Source: Acidimicrobiia bacterium (GTDB taxonomy: Bacteria; Actinomycetota; Acidimicrobiia; Spongiisociales; ZC4RG35). From it: DNA of 43,479 nt. Positions 8,317 through 15,527 of this stretch are shown in pieces (the first letter of the stretch is position 1; every line of letters begins with the position of its first letter). The position numbers and the translations under genes are program-made. The notes under the pieces were generated by a model. The model was given only the letters and a program-made list of their open reading frames with translations, had not been told where the DNA came from and did not search any database. The stretch spans positions 1 to 43,479 of the forward strand of contig PKRG01000023.1 of the NCBI GenBank assembly GCA_017577575.1, written 5' to 3'.

Positions 8317-9762
8317 TCAGGGACGGTCGATCATCTGGTCGACCGGGGCGTAGTCGTCGGTGAGCGGCCGGGCGTCGCCGACGAACGCGTCGAGCGCCTC
8401 CCCGGTGATCCCGATCTCGACCCCGCCGCGGGCCCGGATCGCCTCTTCGACCGCGCCGACCGGGATCGGGACCCGGGAGGCGACCAGGACGAAGTTCCCT
8501 CCTGCTTGCGCCGCCAGGTAGGTGGGCGGGGCGAACACCGCTACGTGGGCGAAGACGTCCCGCAGCGTCGCCGCCTCCGAGCGGACGAAATCGAGGTCGC
8601 CGTAGTCGATGACGTTCATCACGTAGATCCCGTGGGGGGCCAGGTGGTCGGCGATGTCGGTAACGAACTCGACGGTGGTCAGATGCCACGGCACCGACAG
8701 GCCGCTGAAGGCGTCTCCCAGGACGAAGTCGGCGACACCCCGCCCGAGTCTCGGAAGGGAGCGGCGGGCGTCGTCGACGACGACCTCGGCGTCCCCGGCC
8801 AACCCGAGATACCGGTGTCCGATCGCGACGAGCTCGCGGTCGATCTCCAACGTCACGTGGCGGGTACCCGGACGGGTCGCCTTCAGATACGCATCGAAGG
8901 TGAACCCGCCGCCGCCGATCGAGGTGGCCGTGATCGGCCCGTCCGGAAGCATCGTGTCGATCACGTCGGCCACCACCTTGGCGTAACGGAACTCGAGATG
9001 GGTGGGGTCTTCGAGGTCCACGTAGCTGTTGGACACCTGGTCGAGTATCAGCGTGCGGCCTCCGGGGCGATCCAGGTCGGCTCGGATCACCGCGCAGCTG
9101 TAGGTCGTCTCGAAATCGCACGGGCCGGGGAGGGCGAACATCCCTCCGATGAGGACCAGCCCGGCGGCGGTGGCGTTCAGTCCGGCCCGGCCGAAGCGTC
9201 CCCACAGTGCCAGCCCGCCGATAACCAGGGCGGTGCCGACGGCGATCACGATCGGCCGGGTGGGGAAGGCGGCGATCAGCACGAACCCGGTGAAGAACGT
9301 CCCGAATATCCCCCCGGCGGTCCCGACCGCCGAGTAGGAGCCGACGACGGTGCCGGTCTGCTCGAGGGTGGCGAGACGGAGCTTCACCACCACCGGCGGG
9401 ACCGCCGACAGGATCGCCGCCGGGAGGAAGAACCCGACCGTCGTGAGCACGACGATGCCGAGCGGGCCGGCCGACGAGATCGCCGGCCCCGCTATGTCGA
9501 CGATCAGGGGAGAGGCGAGGGCGCTGAGCCCTCCGGCGATCAGGAGCGGGCCCAACAGCTTGGCCGGGTCCATCCGGTCGGCGGCCCGGCCCCCGGCCCA
9601 AGCTCCCACGGCGATGCCGGCGAGGACGACGCCGATGACACCGGTGACGACCTCGAGGCTCACCCCGAGGTAGGGGGCGAGGAGGCGCTGGGCGAGTATC
9701 TCGATGACCAGGACAGCCGCCGAGGTGGCGAACACGACGGTGCGGGCGACGGCCTGGGTCAT
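8317..9762 (-). CDS. Membrane-fused spermidine synthase-like protein
   Basis: A 481-residue protein with two parts. Residues 1-~210 hold about seven hydrophobic segments (e.g. TVVFATSAAVLVIEILAQRLLAPYLG, IGVVLAGIAVGAWAGG), like the membrane half of fused MFS/spermidine-synthase proteins. The C-terminal half is a Rossmann methyltransferase-like polyamine synthase domain with SIGGGGFTFDAYLK and VLGDAFSGLSVPWHLTTVEF. Such proteins are widespread in actinobacteria and their product is often unproven; the canonical aminopropyl-transfer residues are only partly recognisable, so polyamine synthesis is an inference. ATG at 9762 was chosen over an upstream TTG; GATACT lies 6 nt before it, a weaker version of the local leaderless promoter. 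Confidence 0.8.
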   Translation of the reverse strand: MTQAVARTVVFATSAAVLVIEILAQRLLAPYLGVSLEVVTGVIGVVLAGIAVGAWAGGRAADRMDPAKLLGPLLIAGGLSALASPLIVDIAGPAISSAGPLGIVVLTTVGFFLPAAILSAVPPVVVKLRLATLEQTGTVVGSYSAVGTAGGIFGTFFTGFVLIAAFPTRPIVIAVGTALVIGGLALWGRFGRAGLNATAAGLVLIGGMFALPGPCDFETTYSCAVIRADLDRPGGRTLILDQVSNSYVDLEDPTHLEFRYAKVVADVIDTMLPDGPITATSIGGGGFTFDAYLKATRPGTRHVTLEIDRELVAIGHRYLGLAGDAEVVVDDARRSLPRLGRGVADFVLGDAFSGLSVPWHLTTVEFVTDIADHLAPHGIYVMNVIDYGDLDFVRSEAATLRDVFAHVAVFAPPTYLAAQAGGNFVLVASRVPIPVGAVEEAIRARGGVEIGITGEALDAFVGDARPLTDDYAPVDQMIDRP

Positions 9763-9856
9763 GGGGGAAGTATCACCCAAGCCGGTGCCCGCCCGCCATT
9801 TCGGAGAGCGCGAAAAGAAAGTTCCACTTCCGGTGGCGCGCAGGTCACCGGGCGTC

Positions 9857-9862
9857 TAGCTT
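9857..9862 (+). promoter_or_regulatory. -10-like box for a short plus-strand transcript
   Basis: TAGCTT would start transcription near 9868-9870. The only downstream element on this strand before the terminator at 9971 is the candidate small RNA. Confidence 0.35.
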
Positions 9863-9867
9863 TCCCG

Positions 9868-10005
9868 ATGGAACCGATTCGTTCGGTTCCCGATACCGCC
9901 CTGGGGCCTTCGGGTCACGGGGCGGTCGTCGTTTGGGGGTCGTCGCTCGCGGGCGCTCGCGTTCGGGATCAGAGGACGCCTGCCCCACAGTGACAGGCGT
10001 CCTCT
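9868..10005 (+). ncRNA. Candidate small structured RNA (~138 nt)
   Basis: Bounded by a -10-like box and a perfect terminator hairpin, this stretch starts with an 8-bp hairpin (GGAACCGA pairing with TCGGTTCC, loop TTCGT), followed by a longer C/G-rich pairing (ACCGCCC with GGGCGGT). It does not match 4.5S, 6S or RNase P RNA motifs that I know. A 41-codon frame from the ATG at 9868 ends inside the terminator stem, so a leaderless micro-protein is an alternative. It lies between two divergent minus-strand units and has no other apparent purpose. Confidence 0.35.
9971..10005. terminator. Bidirectional terminator hairpin
   Basis: Perfect 12-bp stem (AGAGGACGCCTG with CAGGCGTCCTCT) and an 11-nt loop. 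It lies 38 nt past the stop of the minus-strand SLH-like gene and at the end of the candidate plus-strand RNA. No U tract on either strand, as is frequent in actinobacteria. Confidence 0.75.
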
Positions 10006-10042
10006 CTCGGTCAGTGCCGACTCGTCTCCGACGCCTCTCGAC

Positions 10043-10753
10043 TCACTGCGTCGGCGTCCACGTGGCGGTCAGGCCGCGCTTTTCGGCGATCAAGTCCGAG
10101 CCTCCTGCGTCGTGCTTGGTGGCGCAGAACACGTAGGTGGTCGGCTCGGCGACCGTATCGAAGCCGGTCAAGGCGATCGCCTCGGCCTGGAAGCCGCCGA
10201 CGTTGGCGAAGGGGCGCCACCACGTCTCTCCGACCGGGCCTGACTCGCAGTCGTCGCGGGCGATCTTGAACTTGTACCGGGCGTTTCCGCTCGCCAGCCT
10301 CTCGGCGTAGACGTGGGCGGCGAGGACGACGTTGGACTCGGTGCTGACGGCAGCCTCGACAGAAAGGATCTCCGTCCAAGCCGTCGAGGTGATGGTGACG
10401 TCCTGGGAGAAGTCGGTGATCTGGACGCCGGCCGACCCCGATCGAAGCTCGTCGGCCGAGAGGCCCTCCAGGGACCCGGCGTCCACCACCTGGTTCTCGG
10501 CGAGGCGGCGCATGAACGCTGCCATCTGCTCGCGGGTGACACTGTCTTTCGGGCAGTACCGGGTGTTCGAGGGCGGGTTGCACCCCCGGGTGACGTCGGC
10601 GTCCGCCAACCACTTGATGTCGTCGTGGAAGACGTTGTCGTCTCCCACGTCCGTGAACCGGTCTGCCGCCACCACCGCCAGCGGGGTGACGGCGAGCAGG
10701 AAGACGGCTACGGCGAAAACGGCGCTAGTGGAGCGGTGTCCGTTGGACTTCAT
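10043..10753 (-). CDS. Secreted protein with an S-layer-homology-like domain
   Basis: A 236-residue exported protein. A signal peptide is clear: basic start (MKSNGHRST), hydrophobic core (AVFAVAVFLLAVTPLAVVA) and cleavage near AADRF. Residues ~32-85 form an SLH-like module (FTDVGDDNVFHDDIKWLADADVTRGC ... VTREQMAAFMRRLAE) with two cysteines around PPSNTRY; such modules anchor proteins to the wall and are abundant in Acidimicrobiia. The remaining ~150 residues look beta-rich with paired cysteines (DDCESG, VFCATKH) and have no function I recognise. GAAGGAG sits 7 nt before the ATG, so this gene, unlike many neighbours, uses a Shine-Dalgarno start. Confidence 0.75.
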   Translation of the reverse strand: MKSNGHRSTSAVFAVAVFLLAVTPLAVVAADRFTDVGDDNVFHDDIKWLADADVTRGCNPPSNTRYCPKDSVTREQMAAFMRRLAENQVVDAGSLEGLSADELRSGSAGVQITDFSQDVTITSTAWTEILSVEAAVSTESNVVLAAHVYAERLASGNARYKFKIARDDCESGPVGETWWRPFANVGGFQAEAIALTGFDTVAEPTTYVFCATKHDAGGSDLIAEKRGLTATWTPTQ

Positions 10754-10879
10754 CGAGACTCCTTCGTCGCTCGAGCCCGGAGTGGGCCAGCTGCAACGTA
10801 TGGGGTCTCCTTAAGGCCGCCTGAACCCTCGGCCCCTGGGGAGGCACTAGGTGTGATGGTTCGAGCCCGAGAAAGAGTG

Positions 10880-10903
10880 AAACCCGCTCGAATGAGCGGG
10901 TTT
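10880..10903 (-). terminator. Intrinsic terminator of tRNA-Pro
   Basis: Perfect 10-bp stem AAACCCGCTC / GAGCGGGTTT with a 4-nt loop, followed on the minus strand by a U-rich run (TTTCACTCTTTC). It lies directly after the encoded CCA of the tRNA. Confidence 0.85.
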
Positions 10904-10904
10904 C

Positions 10905-10981
10905 TGGTCGGGCCGGCGGGATTTGAACCCACGACCTCTTGACCCCCAGTCAAGCGCGCTACCAAGCTGCGCCACGGCCCG
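10905..10981 (-). tRNA. tRNA-Pro (anticodon GGG), CCA end encoded
   Basis: The complement folds as a cloverleaf: acceptor stem CGGGCCG pairing with CGGCCCG, D-arm with AGCTTGGTAGC, anticodon arm CTTGA-loop-TCAAG with loop CTGGGGG giving anticodon GGG, and T-arm with GGTTCAAATCC. Discriminator A is followed by a genomically encoded CCA (10905-10907). The CTTGACTGGGGGTCAAG anticodon arm is typical of bacterial proline tRNAs. Confidence 0.96.
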
Positions 10982-10990
10982 TGATGACCC

Positions 10991-10996
10991 ATGTTA
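10991..10996 (-). promoter_or_regulatory. -10 box of tRNA-Pro
   Basis: TAACAT on the minus strand ends 9 nt before the mature tRNA 5' end, giving a 2-3 nt 5' leader. The -35 is not clear. Confidence 0.5.
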
Positions 10997-11065
10997 CCCC
11001 CCGCCGCCCGTGAGCCGACGCGGACACGCAGAGCCGAAGGGGGAGGCCGGCGGGGGAGCGCTCAC

Positions 11066-11071
11066 TACGCT
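11066..11071 (+). promoter_or_regulatory. -10 box for leaderless phosphatidyltransferase gene
   Basis: TACGCT ends 6 nt before the GTG at 11078. Confidence 0.5.
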
Positions 11072-11077
11072 GGCGGG

Positions 11078-11659
11078 GTGGACGGACGCATCCTCACGGT
11101 TCCCAACCTGGTCTCGTTCGTCCGGCTCCTCGCCATCCCTTACTTCTGGTGGGTGCTGTTGGGCGAGCGGCGGGTGGGGCTGGCAGCCGGGCTGATCTTT
11201 CTCATCGGGGGCACCGACTGGGTCGACGGCTATCTCGCCCGCCGCCTCGACCAGGTTTCGAAGCTCGGAAAGATCCTCGACCCCGTCGCCGACCGGCTGA
11301 TGATCGCCTCGGCTTTGATCGGAGGGCTCATAGCCGGGGTGGTGCCATACGTGATCGGGTGGCCGCTGCTCGCCCGGGAGGCGCTCGTCGGCGGGGCGTC
11401 GGTCCTGCTCGTCGCTCGGGGCCACCAGGCCCTCGAGGTCAAGACCATGGGGAAGGTGGCGACCTTCCTCCTCTACGGTGCCATCGCCTCCTTCTACTTC
11501 GTCGCCGCCGAGATCCTCGTCTGGATGTTCCTCCCGCCGGCGTGGCTCGCCGGGATCGTGGGCCTGGTCCTCTACTGGTGGGTGGCCTTCGAATACCTGA
11601 TCGAGGTGCGTGGCCGTCTCGGTTCGTTAGAGTCCTCGTCCAGTGATCAGGAGGTCTGA
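11078..11659 (+). CDS. CDP-alcohol phosphatidyltransferase (PgsA family)
   Basis: Integral membrane enzyme of phospholipid synthesis that transfers a phosphatidyl group from CDP-diacylglycerol to an alcohol. The complete signature DG-x2-AR-x8-G-x3-D-x3-D is present (DGYLARR ... GKILDPVAD). About five to six hydrophobic spans are visible in 193 residues. The acceptor alcohol (glycerol-3-phosphate, inositol phosphate or other) cannot be decided; the position before gcvH and garA mirrors pgsA2 (Rv1822) in the Mycobacterium tuberculosis neighbourhood. The GTG start was fixed by the adjacent TACGCT box; its 3' end abuts gcvH with no gap. Confidence 0.85.
   Translation: MDGRILTVPNLVSFVRLLAIPYFWWVLLGERRVGLAAGLIFLIGGTDWVDGYLARRLDQVSKLGKILDPVADRLMIASALIGGLIAGVVPYVIGWPLLAREALVGGASVLLVARGHQALEVKTMGKVATFLLYGAIASFYFVAAEILVWMFLPPAWLAGIVGLVLYWWVAFEYLIEVRGRLGSLESSSSDQEV
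11628..11633 (+). promoter_or_regulatory. Candidate internal -10 box for gcvH
   Basis: TAGAGT inside the end of the preceding gene would give gcvH a ~20-nt leader containing the Shine-Dalgarno AGGAGG (11649-11654). Confidence 0.4.
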
Positions 11660-12040
11660 GTGAACGTCCCGGAGCATCTCCGGTACACCGAAGAGCACGA
11701 GTGGGTCGAAGTGCTCGACGACGGCCAGGTCAGGGTCGGCATCACCGACTACGCCCAGGACCAGTTGGGCGACGTCGTCTACGTCGAGTTGCCCGAGCCG
11801 GGCACGGAGTTCGAGAAGGGGGCGATGGTCGCCGAGGTCGAATCGACCAAGTCGGTGGCCGAGGTGTATGCGCCGCTCACCGGAACCGTGACGGCCGTCA
11901 ACTCTCAGCTCGTCGACTCGCCCGACCTCGTCAACCGGGATCCCTACGGGGAGGGCTGGTTCGTGACCATGACCCCCTCCGACGGCTTCGATCCCGAGCA
12001 ACTGCTGGACGCCGCCGCTTACACCCGTCTGATCGAATGA
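11660..12040 (+). CDS. gcvH: Glycine cleavage system H protein
   Basis: Lipoyl-carrying shuttle protein of the glycine cleavage complex; the lipoyl lysine moves the aminomethyl group between P, T and L proteins. The lipoylation site is the Lys in VESTKSVAEVYAP (about residue 63), and GITDYAQDQLGDVVYVELPE and NRDPYGEGW are family hallmarks. At 126 residues it is full length. GTG start with AGGAGG 5 nt upstream, directly following the stop of the previous gene. gcvT lies 4.4 kb downstream; no catalytic gcvP is in the window. Confidence 0.96.
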   Translation: MNVPEHLRYTEEHEWVEVLDDGQVRVGITDYAQDQLGDVVYVELPEPGTEFEKGAMVAEVESTKSVAEVYAPLTGTVTAVNSQLVDSPDLVNRDPYGEGWFVTMTPSDGFDPEQLLDAAAYTRLIE

Positions 12041-12060
12041 TGCGATCTGACGGGCCCTTC

Positions 12061-12066
12061 TAGACT
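12061..12066 (+). promoter_or_regulatory. -10 box for leaderless garA-like gene
   Basis: TAGACT ends 7 nt before the ATG at 12074. Confidence 0.55.
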
Positions 12067-12073
12067 TGCGGCG

Positions 12074-12532
12074 ATGACCTGCCCGAACTGCCAGGCCACG
12101 GTCTCGGACGACGCCAACTTCTGCCCCAACTGCGGCACGGAGCTCGACAACGATCCGACGGTCGTCTACCTGCCTCTGGAGGATCGCAAGGAGCACCCGC
12201 TCACCCCGGCCGAGGCGGCGGCGGTCGAAGGGATCCGAGGTTTCGCCCTGGTCGTCGAGCAGGGCCCGAGGGCGGGGATGACGTTCGTCCTCAACCCCGG
12301 GATCACCACCGTGGGCCGCCACCCCGACAGCGACATCTTCCTGGACGACGTCACCGTGTCCCGTCACCACTGCCGGTTCATCGTCCAGGAAGGCAGACTG
12401 ATGGTGGAGGACTCGGGCTCGACCAACGGCACCTACGTCAACGAGTCGCGGGTCGACTCGGCCGAGCTGAAGGCAGGCGACGAAGTACTGGTAGGACGAT
12501 TCCACTTCCTCGTAGTTCACGGCAATGCCTGA
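12074..12532 (+). CDS. garA: Zinc-ribbon plus FHA protein, GarA/OdhI homologue
   Basis: Actinobacterial GarA/OdhI proteins bind and regulate 2-oxoglutarate dehydrogenase and glutamate enzymes, and are switched off when PknB/PknG phosphorylate an N-terminal ETTS tail that then folds onto the FHA domain. Here the FHA domain (residues ~58-150) keeps the phosphothreonine-binding set: Arg82 and His83 (GRHPDSDIFLDDVTVSRHH), Ser96 and Asn118 (STNGTYVN), nearly identical to mycobacterial GarA. The N-terminus is different: a four-cysteine zinc ribbon (Cys3, Cys6, Cys17, Cys20) followed by DNDPTVVYLP, where Thr29 could be the phospho-acceptor. Gene order gcvH-garA-merR matches M. tuberculosis Rv1826-Rv1828. 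Confidence 0.85.
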   Translation: MTCPNCQATVSDDANFCPNCGTELDNDPTVVYLPLEDRKEHPLTPAEAAAVEGIRGFALVVEQGPRAGMTFVLNPGITTVGRHPDSDIFLDDVTVSRHHCRFIVQEGRLMVEDSGSTNGTYVNESRVDSAELKAGDEVLVGRFHFLVVHGNA

Positions 12533-13202
12533 GGAGACGCTGAGCATTGGCGAAGTCATCGAGTTGTTGCGGGACGAGTTTCCAGACATCTCGGTGTCGA
12601 AGTTGCGTTTCCTCGAATCCCAGGGGCTCGTCTCGCCCGCCCGCGCCGAGAGCGGCTACCGGCAGTTCGACGAACAGGACCTGAAGCGGATCCGCTTCAT
12701 CCTCACCCAGCAGCGCGACCACTTCCTTCCCCTCAAGGTCATCAAGTCGAAGCTGACGCTGTGGGAGCGGGGAGAAGAGCCCGACCCCGACAGCGGCAAG
12801 TCGGTCGACGACCCGCTCGAGCCCGAAGGCGAGCCGCTGACCCGCAGCGACCTGGTGCGACGGTCCGGGCTCACAGAAGAGCACCTCGACCAGCTCGTCG
12901 ACCACGGGATCCTGGCGCCGGTGGGGGACTCCAGCGTGTTCCCCCCTGACGCCCTGACCATCGCCATCGAATGCCGCCGGCTCATCGAGGCGGGCCTCGA
13001 GCCCCGCCACCTCCGGGCGGTGCGGCTCGCCGCCCAGCGGGAGTCCGAGCTGCTGCGCCAGCTCACCGCCCACCTCCTGGCCTCCGGCTCGGCGGAGGCC
13101 CGTTCCCGGGCCAGGGACCTGCTGGCGGCGTGCACTGATTCGGTACAGGCGCTGCATCGCGCGATCCTGGCGGCCGAAGTCCGCGCCCTCCTGAACGAAT
13201 GA
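12525..13202 (+). CDS. ftsR: MerR-family regulator, FtsR/Rv1828 type
   Basis: A 225-residue regulator with an N-terminal MerR winged helix (LSIGEVIELLRDEFPDISVSKLRFLESQGLVSPARAESGYRQF, ~residues 5-50) and helical continuation (LKRIRFILTQQRDHFLPLKVIKSKL). The C-terminal half is the dimerisation and presumed sensor domain. Orthology to Rv1828 of M. tuberculosis and FtsR of Corynebacterium glutamicum (an activator of ftsZ) is inferred from sequence and from its position directly after garA. It overlaps garA by 8 nt and the next gene by 4 nt. Confidence 0.85.
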   Translation: MPEETLSIGEVIELLRDEFPDISVSKLRFLESQGLVSPARAESGYRQFDEQDLKRIRFILTQQRDHFLPLKVIKSKLTLWERGEEPDPDSGKSVDDPLEPEGEPLTRSDLVRRSGLTEEHLDQLVDHGILAPVGDSSVFPPDALTIAIECRRLIEAGLEPRHLRAVRLAAQRESELLRQLTAHLLASGSAEARSRARDLLAACTDSVQALHRAILAAEVRALLNE

Positions 13203-14257
13203 GATCACGCAGAATCGCCGCCATCCTGGCGGTGGCGGCCTTGCTCAGCGCCTGGGTCGGCACCGCGGCGGAAGCGGCACCACTCCAGGTGCCCAACCCG
13301 CCCCGGGAAGCCGGCCTGCTCACGCCACCCGAGCCGACGGTGAGCGCGGCCTCGTGGATCCTCTACGACGCCGACGCCGAGCTGGTGTTGGCGGCCTCCG
13401 ACCCGGACGCCGAACGGCCGATGGCTTCCACGACGAAGATCATGACCGCCCTCGTGGCGCTGAAGTACGGCGACCTCGACGACCTGGTCACCGTCAGCCA
13501 GCGGGCAGCGGACGTCGGAGAGGCAGAGGTGGGCCTGGTGCCGGGAGAGGAGCTGCCGATGCGCCTTCTGCTGCAGGCACTGGTCATCCGCTCCGCCAAC
13601 GACGCCGCCATGGCGGTGGCCGAGCACGTCGGCGGCACCGTCGAGGCGTTCGTCGAGATGATGAACGCCGAGGCGAAGGCGATGGGCCTGGAGCACACCC
13701 ACTTCGAGAACCCCCACGGGCTCGACGGAGAGAACCACTACTCGTCGGCATCGGACCTGCTGCGGATGGGGCTGGCGGCGATGAGCTACCCGGAGTTCCG
13801 GGAGTGGGCGACGACCAAGGAGATGGACTTCCCCGACGCCCCCGACGGCACCGAGCGGTACCTGCAGACGACCAACATCATGCTCGACACGTATCCCGGG
13901 ACCATCGGGATCAAGACCGGCTTCACCGGCCGGGCCGGGCTGGTGTTCGTGACCGGGGCCGTCCGGGACGGGCGCACCCTGTTCGCCGTGGTGATGGGCT
14001 CGGAGGGCGAGCGGGCCCACTTCGCCGACGCCAGCCGCCTCCTCGACTGGGGGTTCGAGCGCTTCAAGCCCGTGGCGATGGTCTCGAGCGGCACCTACGA
14101 ACCGCCCGAGCCGGTCCGCCTGGTCGAAGAGGAGCCCGAGCCCGAACCGGAGCCGGTCGTGGTGACCAACGTCCGCCGGGTCGACTCCCAGCCGCCGCAG
14201 CTGCTGGAGGCGTTCGGGTGGATCGCCAACGTCCTGGAGCGCCGCACCGGTGGCTGA
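13199..14257 (+). CDS. D-alanyl-D-alanine carboxypeptidase (PBP5/DacA family)
   Basis: Exported serine peptidase trimming the terminal D-Ala of peptidoglycan stem peptides. Signal peptide: RSRR followed by IAAILAVAALLSAWVGTAAEA. Active-site motifs are complete: Ser77-Thr-Thr-Lys80 (SxxK), Ser132-Ala-Asn134 (SxN) and Lys239-Thr-Gly241 (KTG). The tail from ~residue 290 is an acidic proline/glutamate run (EEEPEPEPEP) and a final amphipathic helix that may touch the membrane. Length 352. The ATGA overlap with ftsR shows coupling. Its insertion, together with hpt, splits the otherwise conserved ftsR-DUF151 pair. Confidence 0.92.
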   Translation: MRSRRIAAILAVAALLSAWVGTAAEAAPLQVPNPPREAGLLTPPEPTVSAASWILYDADAELVLAASDPDAERPMASTTKIMTALVALKYGDLDDLVTVSQRAADVGEAEVGLVPGEELPMRLLLQALVIRSANDAAMAVAEHVGGTVEAFVEMMNAEAKAMGLEHTHFENPHGLDGENHYSSASDLLRMGLAAMSYPEFREWATTKEMDFPDAPDGTERYLQTTNIMLDTYPGTIGIKTGFTGRAGLVFVTGAVRDGRTLFAVVMGSEGERAHFADASRLLDWGFERFKPVAMVSSGTYEPPEPVRLVEEEPEPEPEPVVVTNVRRVDSQPPQLLEAFGWIANVLERRTGG

Positions 14258-14834
14258 CGAACCGGCCACGCTGGTGGTCCCCGCCGACGAGATCGCGGCC
14301 CGGGTGTCGGAGCTGGGGGCGGCCCTGTCCCGCGACTACGAGGGCAGGAGGCCCCTCCTGGTGGCGGTCCTCGTGGGTTCGCTGCCGTTCCTGTCGGACC
14401 TGGTGCGAGCCATCGACATCCCCATCGAAGTCGACTTCCTCGGCCTCTCCAGGTTCGGGGAAGGGGGACGCATCCGCATCGCCTTGGACACCGCCGAGTC
14501 GGTGGAGGGTCGCCACGTGGTCATCGTCGAGGACATAATCGACACCGGCCTCACCCTCACGGTGCTGCGTCGTATGCTCGAAGAGAGGGGAGCGGCCAGC
14601 GTGGCGACGGCGACCCTCGTCGACAAGACCCGCCGGCGGCTGGTCGACGTCCCGATCGAATACCGCGGATTCGAGGTCGGAGACGAGTACCTGATCGGCT
14701 ACGGCCTCGACTGGAAGGGCCACTATCGCAACCTGGATTCCTTGTGGGCCGTCCTCGACATGGAGCGGCTCGTCGAAGACCCCGCCGCCCTCCACGACCA
14801 GTTCTATCCAACGCAGGTTGAGCGTCGCCACTGA
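14250..14834 (+). CDS. hpt: Hypoxanthine phosphoribosyltransferase
   Basis: Purine salvage enzyme making IMP or GMP from hypoxanthine or guanine and PRPP. The PRPP-binding motif VVIVEDIIDTG is at residues 90-100 (Glu94, Asp95), the PPi loop LVGSLPFLSDL at ~41-51, and the purine-binding YRGFEVGDEYLIGYGLDW near 151-168. Length 194 aa is a little long. GTG start overlaps the previous gene by 8 nt. In many bacteria hpt sits with tilS/ftsH; that context is absent here. Confidence 0.92.
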   Translation: MADEPATLVVPADEIAARVSELGAALSRDYEGRRPLLVAVLVGSLPFLSDLVRAIDIPIEVDFLGLSRFGEGGRIRIALDTAESVEGRHVVIVEDIIDTGLTLTVLRRMLEERGAASVATATLVDKTRRRLVDVPIEYRGFEVGDEYLIGYGLDWKGHYRNLDSLWAVLDMERLVEDPAALHDQFYPTQVERRH

Positions 14835-14840
14835 TAACCT
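14835..14840 (+). promoter_or_regulatory. -10 box for leaderless DUF151 gene
   Basis: TAACCT ends 7 nt before the ATG at 14848. Confidence 0.55.
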
Positions 14841-14847
14841 GAAGGTC

Positions 14848-15351
14848 ATGTCCGGCGATGCCGTTGCGATGACCGTGGTCGGGGTCCGGGTCGAGTTGCC
14901 GTCCAACACCCCGATCGTCCTCCTGCGCGAACAGGACGGCCCGCGTTATCTGCCGATCTGGATCGGGGCGGCGGAGGCGACGGCCATCGCCACCGCCATG
15001 GAGAACGTGGAGCCGCCGCGCCCCCAGACCCACGACCTGATGGTCATGGCCATCGAGGAACTGGGCGCCAGGATGGCGCGAGTCGTCGTCTCGGAGATGC
15101 GCGACAGCGTGTTCTACGCCGACCTCGTGCTCGACACCCCCAACGGCGAGATCCACCTGTCCGCCCGTCCGTCCGACTCCATCGCCCTCGCCGTTCGCAC
15201 CGGAGCGCCGGTGTATGCCGACCCCGCCGTCCTCGCCGAGGCGGGGATCGAGATCGAGGACGAATCCGAAGAGCAGCAGATCCAGCGCTTCCGGGAGTTC
15301 CTCGAGGACGTCACCGTGGAGGACTTCCTCCGCGAAGAAGGCGACATCTGA
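14848..15351 (+). CDS. Bifunctional nuclease family protein (DUF151)
   Basis: A 167-residue protein of the DUF151 family, members of which have been reported to show both DNase and RNase activity; the cellular role is not settled. Family hallmarks are VELPSNTPIVLLRE, RYLPIWIGAAEATAIATAMENVEPPRP, THDLMVMAIEELGA, and the RPSDSIALAVRTGAPVY block. The C-terminus is acidic. Homologue of Rv1829, which in mycobacteria sits between the two merR genes as here. Start set by TAACCT 7 nt upstream rather than the TTG ten codons earlier. Confidence 0.85.
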   Translation: MSGDAVAMTVVGVRVELPSNTPIVLLREQDGPRYLPIWIGAAEATAIATAMENVEPPRPQTHDLMVMAIEELGARMARVVVSEMRDSVFYADLVLDTPNGEIHLSARPSDSIALAVRTGAPVYADPAVLAEAGIEIEDESEEQQIQRFREFLEDVTVEDFLREEGDI

Positions 15352-15391
15352 CCGTCGACACCCCGTTCCACCGAGTTTTCCACAGGGGTTG

Positions 15392-15421
15392 TTGACAACT
15401 CGCCCGGCGTCGGGTTAGCGT
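15392..15421 (+). promoter_or_regulatory. Promoter of the second merR operon
   Basis: TTGACA (15392-15397), 18-nt spacer, TAGCGT (15416-15421). Predicted start near 15428, giving a ~100-nt leader before the GTG at 15528. One of only two strong -35/-10 pairs in the window. Confidence 0.7.
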
Positions 15422-15440
15422 GATTCCACTCGCGGAATTA

Positions 15441-15457
15441 CGCTGCTGTAAGCAGCG
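15441..15457 (+). promoter_or_regulatory. Inverted repeat in the merR leader
   Basis: CGCTGCT and AGCAGCG separated by GTA, at about +14 to +30 of the predicted transcript. It could be an operator for the MerR protein encoded just downstream or a leader hairpin. A nearby shorter repeat (TTCC ... GGAA, 15424-15437) sits beside it. Confidence 0.4.
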
Positions 15458-15527
15458 GTCCGAAGGGAAACCGGAGCTTCCCGCGGCGCGCCGTGATGCG
15501 GCGGGCCGCTGCTGCAGAGGAGAGGAC

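Noticed and set aside
5042..9601. Very long open frame on the minus strand opposite cmk, ispH, der and the membrane synthase gene
   Set aside because: The translation is low-complexity, rich in Gly/Arg/His/Asp, with no motifs. It is a shadow produced by high third-position GC in the real genes.
15376..15384. TTTTCCACA, one mismatch from a DnaA box
   Set aside because: A single copy, with no cluster and no dnaA/dnaN genes nearby; too weak to call a replication or DnaA-regulated site.
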